DNA of 7,405 bases, from the NCBI GenBank assembly GCA_023431245.1, contig JAEYXO010000037.1, positions 1 to 7,405 on the forward strand. Direction: 5' to 3'. A program made the position numbers and the translations under genes. This document shows positions 7,097 through 7,405 of the stretch, one piece after another; positions within the stretch are counted from its first letter, which is position 1; each line of letters opens with the position of its first letter. The notes beneath the pieces were generated by a model. That model saw nothing but the letters and a program-made list of their open reading frames with translations, did not search any database and was not told the DNA's origin. The DNA is from Pseudomonadota bacterium. Lineage in GTDB: Bacteria > Pseudomonadota > Gammaproteobacteria > Burkholderiales > SG8-41.

Positions 7097-7117
7097 CGAC
7101 CCGAAGTGTTCGGGTTG
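7097..7117. repeat. Dyad-symmetric element upstream of the right-edge secreted-protein gene
   Basis: ACCCGAA (7099-7105) and TTCGGGT (7109-7115) form a perfect seven-base inverted repeat around GTG. It can be extended to nine pairs (7097-7117) with one G-T pair. There is no T-tract after it on the + strand, so it is not a standard terminator. It ends 44 bases before the ATG at 7162, and could be an operator or a 5'-leader hairpin. The rest of the 166-base intergenic region shows only the two ribosome-binding sites and the direct repeats. Confidence 0.45.
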
Positions 7118-7161
7118 CATCGCGATCAAGCGAGCCGATGTTCGTAATACTTGGAGGAATC

Positions 7162-7405
7162 ATGACCAGACTGCTGACCACCCTGCTTGCTGCCGGCTTT
7201 GCCGCAGTGACTTTCAACGCCGCCGCCCAGACTGCGCCGGCACCTGCCAAGGCCGATCCGGCCAAGGCAACGCCGGCCACGCCGGCGGCACCCGCAAAAG
7301 CCGATGCCGCCAAGGCGACGCCTGCGACTCCGGCCACGCCGCCCGCCGCCGAGACCAAGGCGGACAAGCCGAAAAAGGCGAAAGCACCGAGCAAGAAAAA
7401 AGCCA
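7162..7405 (+). CDS. Ala/Pro/Lys-rich secreted low-complexity protein, 3' end outside window
   Basis: The frame is open from ATG 7162 to the right edge (81 complete codons). The start is supported by GGAGGA (7153-7158). Residues 1-22 form a signal peptide (MTRLLTTLLAAGF core, cleavage likely after NAAA, before QTAPA). The mature part is made almost wholly of Ala, Pro, Lys, Thr and Asp. It contains two near-identical 15-residue units, PAKADPAKATPATPA (28-42) and PAKADAAKATPATPA (44-58), and then turns strongly Lys-rich (KADKPKKAKAPSKKKA, 66-81). No fold or enzyme motif is visible. Proteins of this type are common in Betaproteobacteria, are often annotated only as hypothetical, and are probably disordered and basic in the periplasm. 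Function unknown. It is transcribed divergently from the SDR gene. Confidence 0.8.
   Translation, partial: MTRLLTTLLAAGFAAVTFNAAAQTAPAPAKADPAKATPATPAAPAKADAAKATPATPATPPAAETKADKPKKAKAPSKKKA

Overview
This window looks like a chromosomal segment from a GC-rich betaproteobacterium, probably of the Burkholderiales or a related environmental lineage. The grounds are high GC throughout, a proteobacterial RpoD C-terminus, an orphan Bug/TctC-type solute-binding protein (a family greatly expanded in Betaproteobacteria), and small secreted Ala/Pro/Lys-rich and coiled-coil proteins. The assignment is inferred from gene content, not from a search.

Layout. The left edge holds the last 199 codons of rpoD (housekeeping sigma-70), followed after a short hairpin-bearing gap by a complete tRNA with a CAT anticodon and encoded CCA (642-718), most likely the lysidine-type tRNA-Ile2. 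Then comes a two-gene unit on the + strand: an HpcH/HpaI-type class II aldolase (799-1617) and a secreted Bug-family solute-binding protein (1645-2625), closed by a strong intrinsic terminator (2632-2658). The terminator runs straight into the ribosome-binding site of a QorA-type NADPH:quinone reductase (2671-3642).

The centre is a 702-residue transmembrane Ser/Thr kinase (3680-5788) built like a sensor histidine kinase or chemoreceptor: an N-terminal membrane segment, a Cache-like periplasmic sensor of about 300 residues, a second membrane segment, and a C-terminal Hanks-type kinase with all catalytic motifs intact. A small secreted coiled-coil protein (5820-6194) follows 31 bases downstream and is probably co-transcribed. 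Convergent to it is an SDR-family protein (6995-6219, minus strand) whose usual Asn-Ser-Tyr-Lys catalytic tetrad is replaced at every position. Its 166-base upstream region is shared with a divergent, Ala/Pro/Lys-rich secreted protein that runs off the right edge and carries a near-perfect dyad and a pair of direct repeats.

How they work together. The aldolase and the binding protein plausibly form a small catabolic unit (capture of an organic acid, then C-C bond cleavage of a 2-oxo acid). The quinone reductase is isolated from it by the terminator. The kinase and the coiled-coil protein may be a sensing unit at the cell envelope. I saw no CRISPR array, insertion sequence, phage gene or toxin-antitoxin pair. 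The most unusual items are the kinase architecture, the SDR active site and the terminator placement upstream of qorA.
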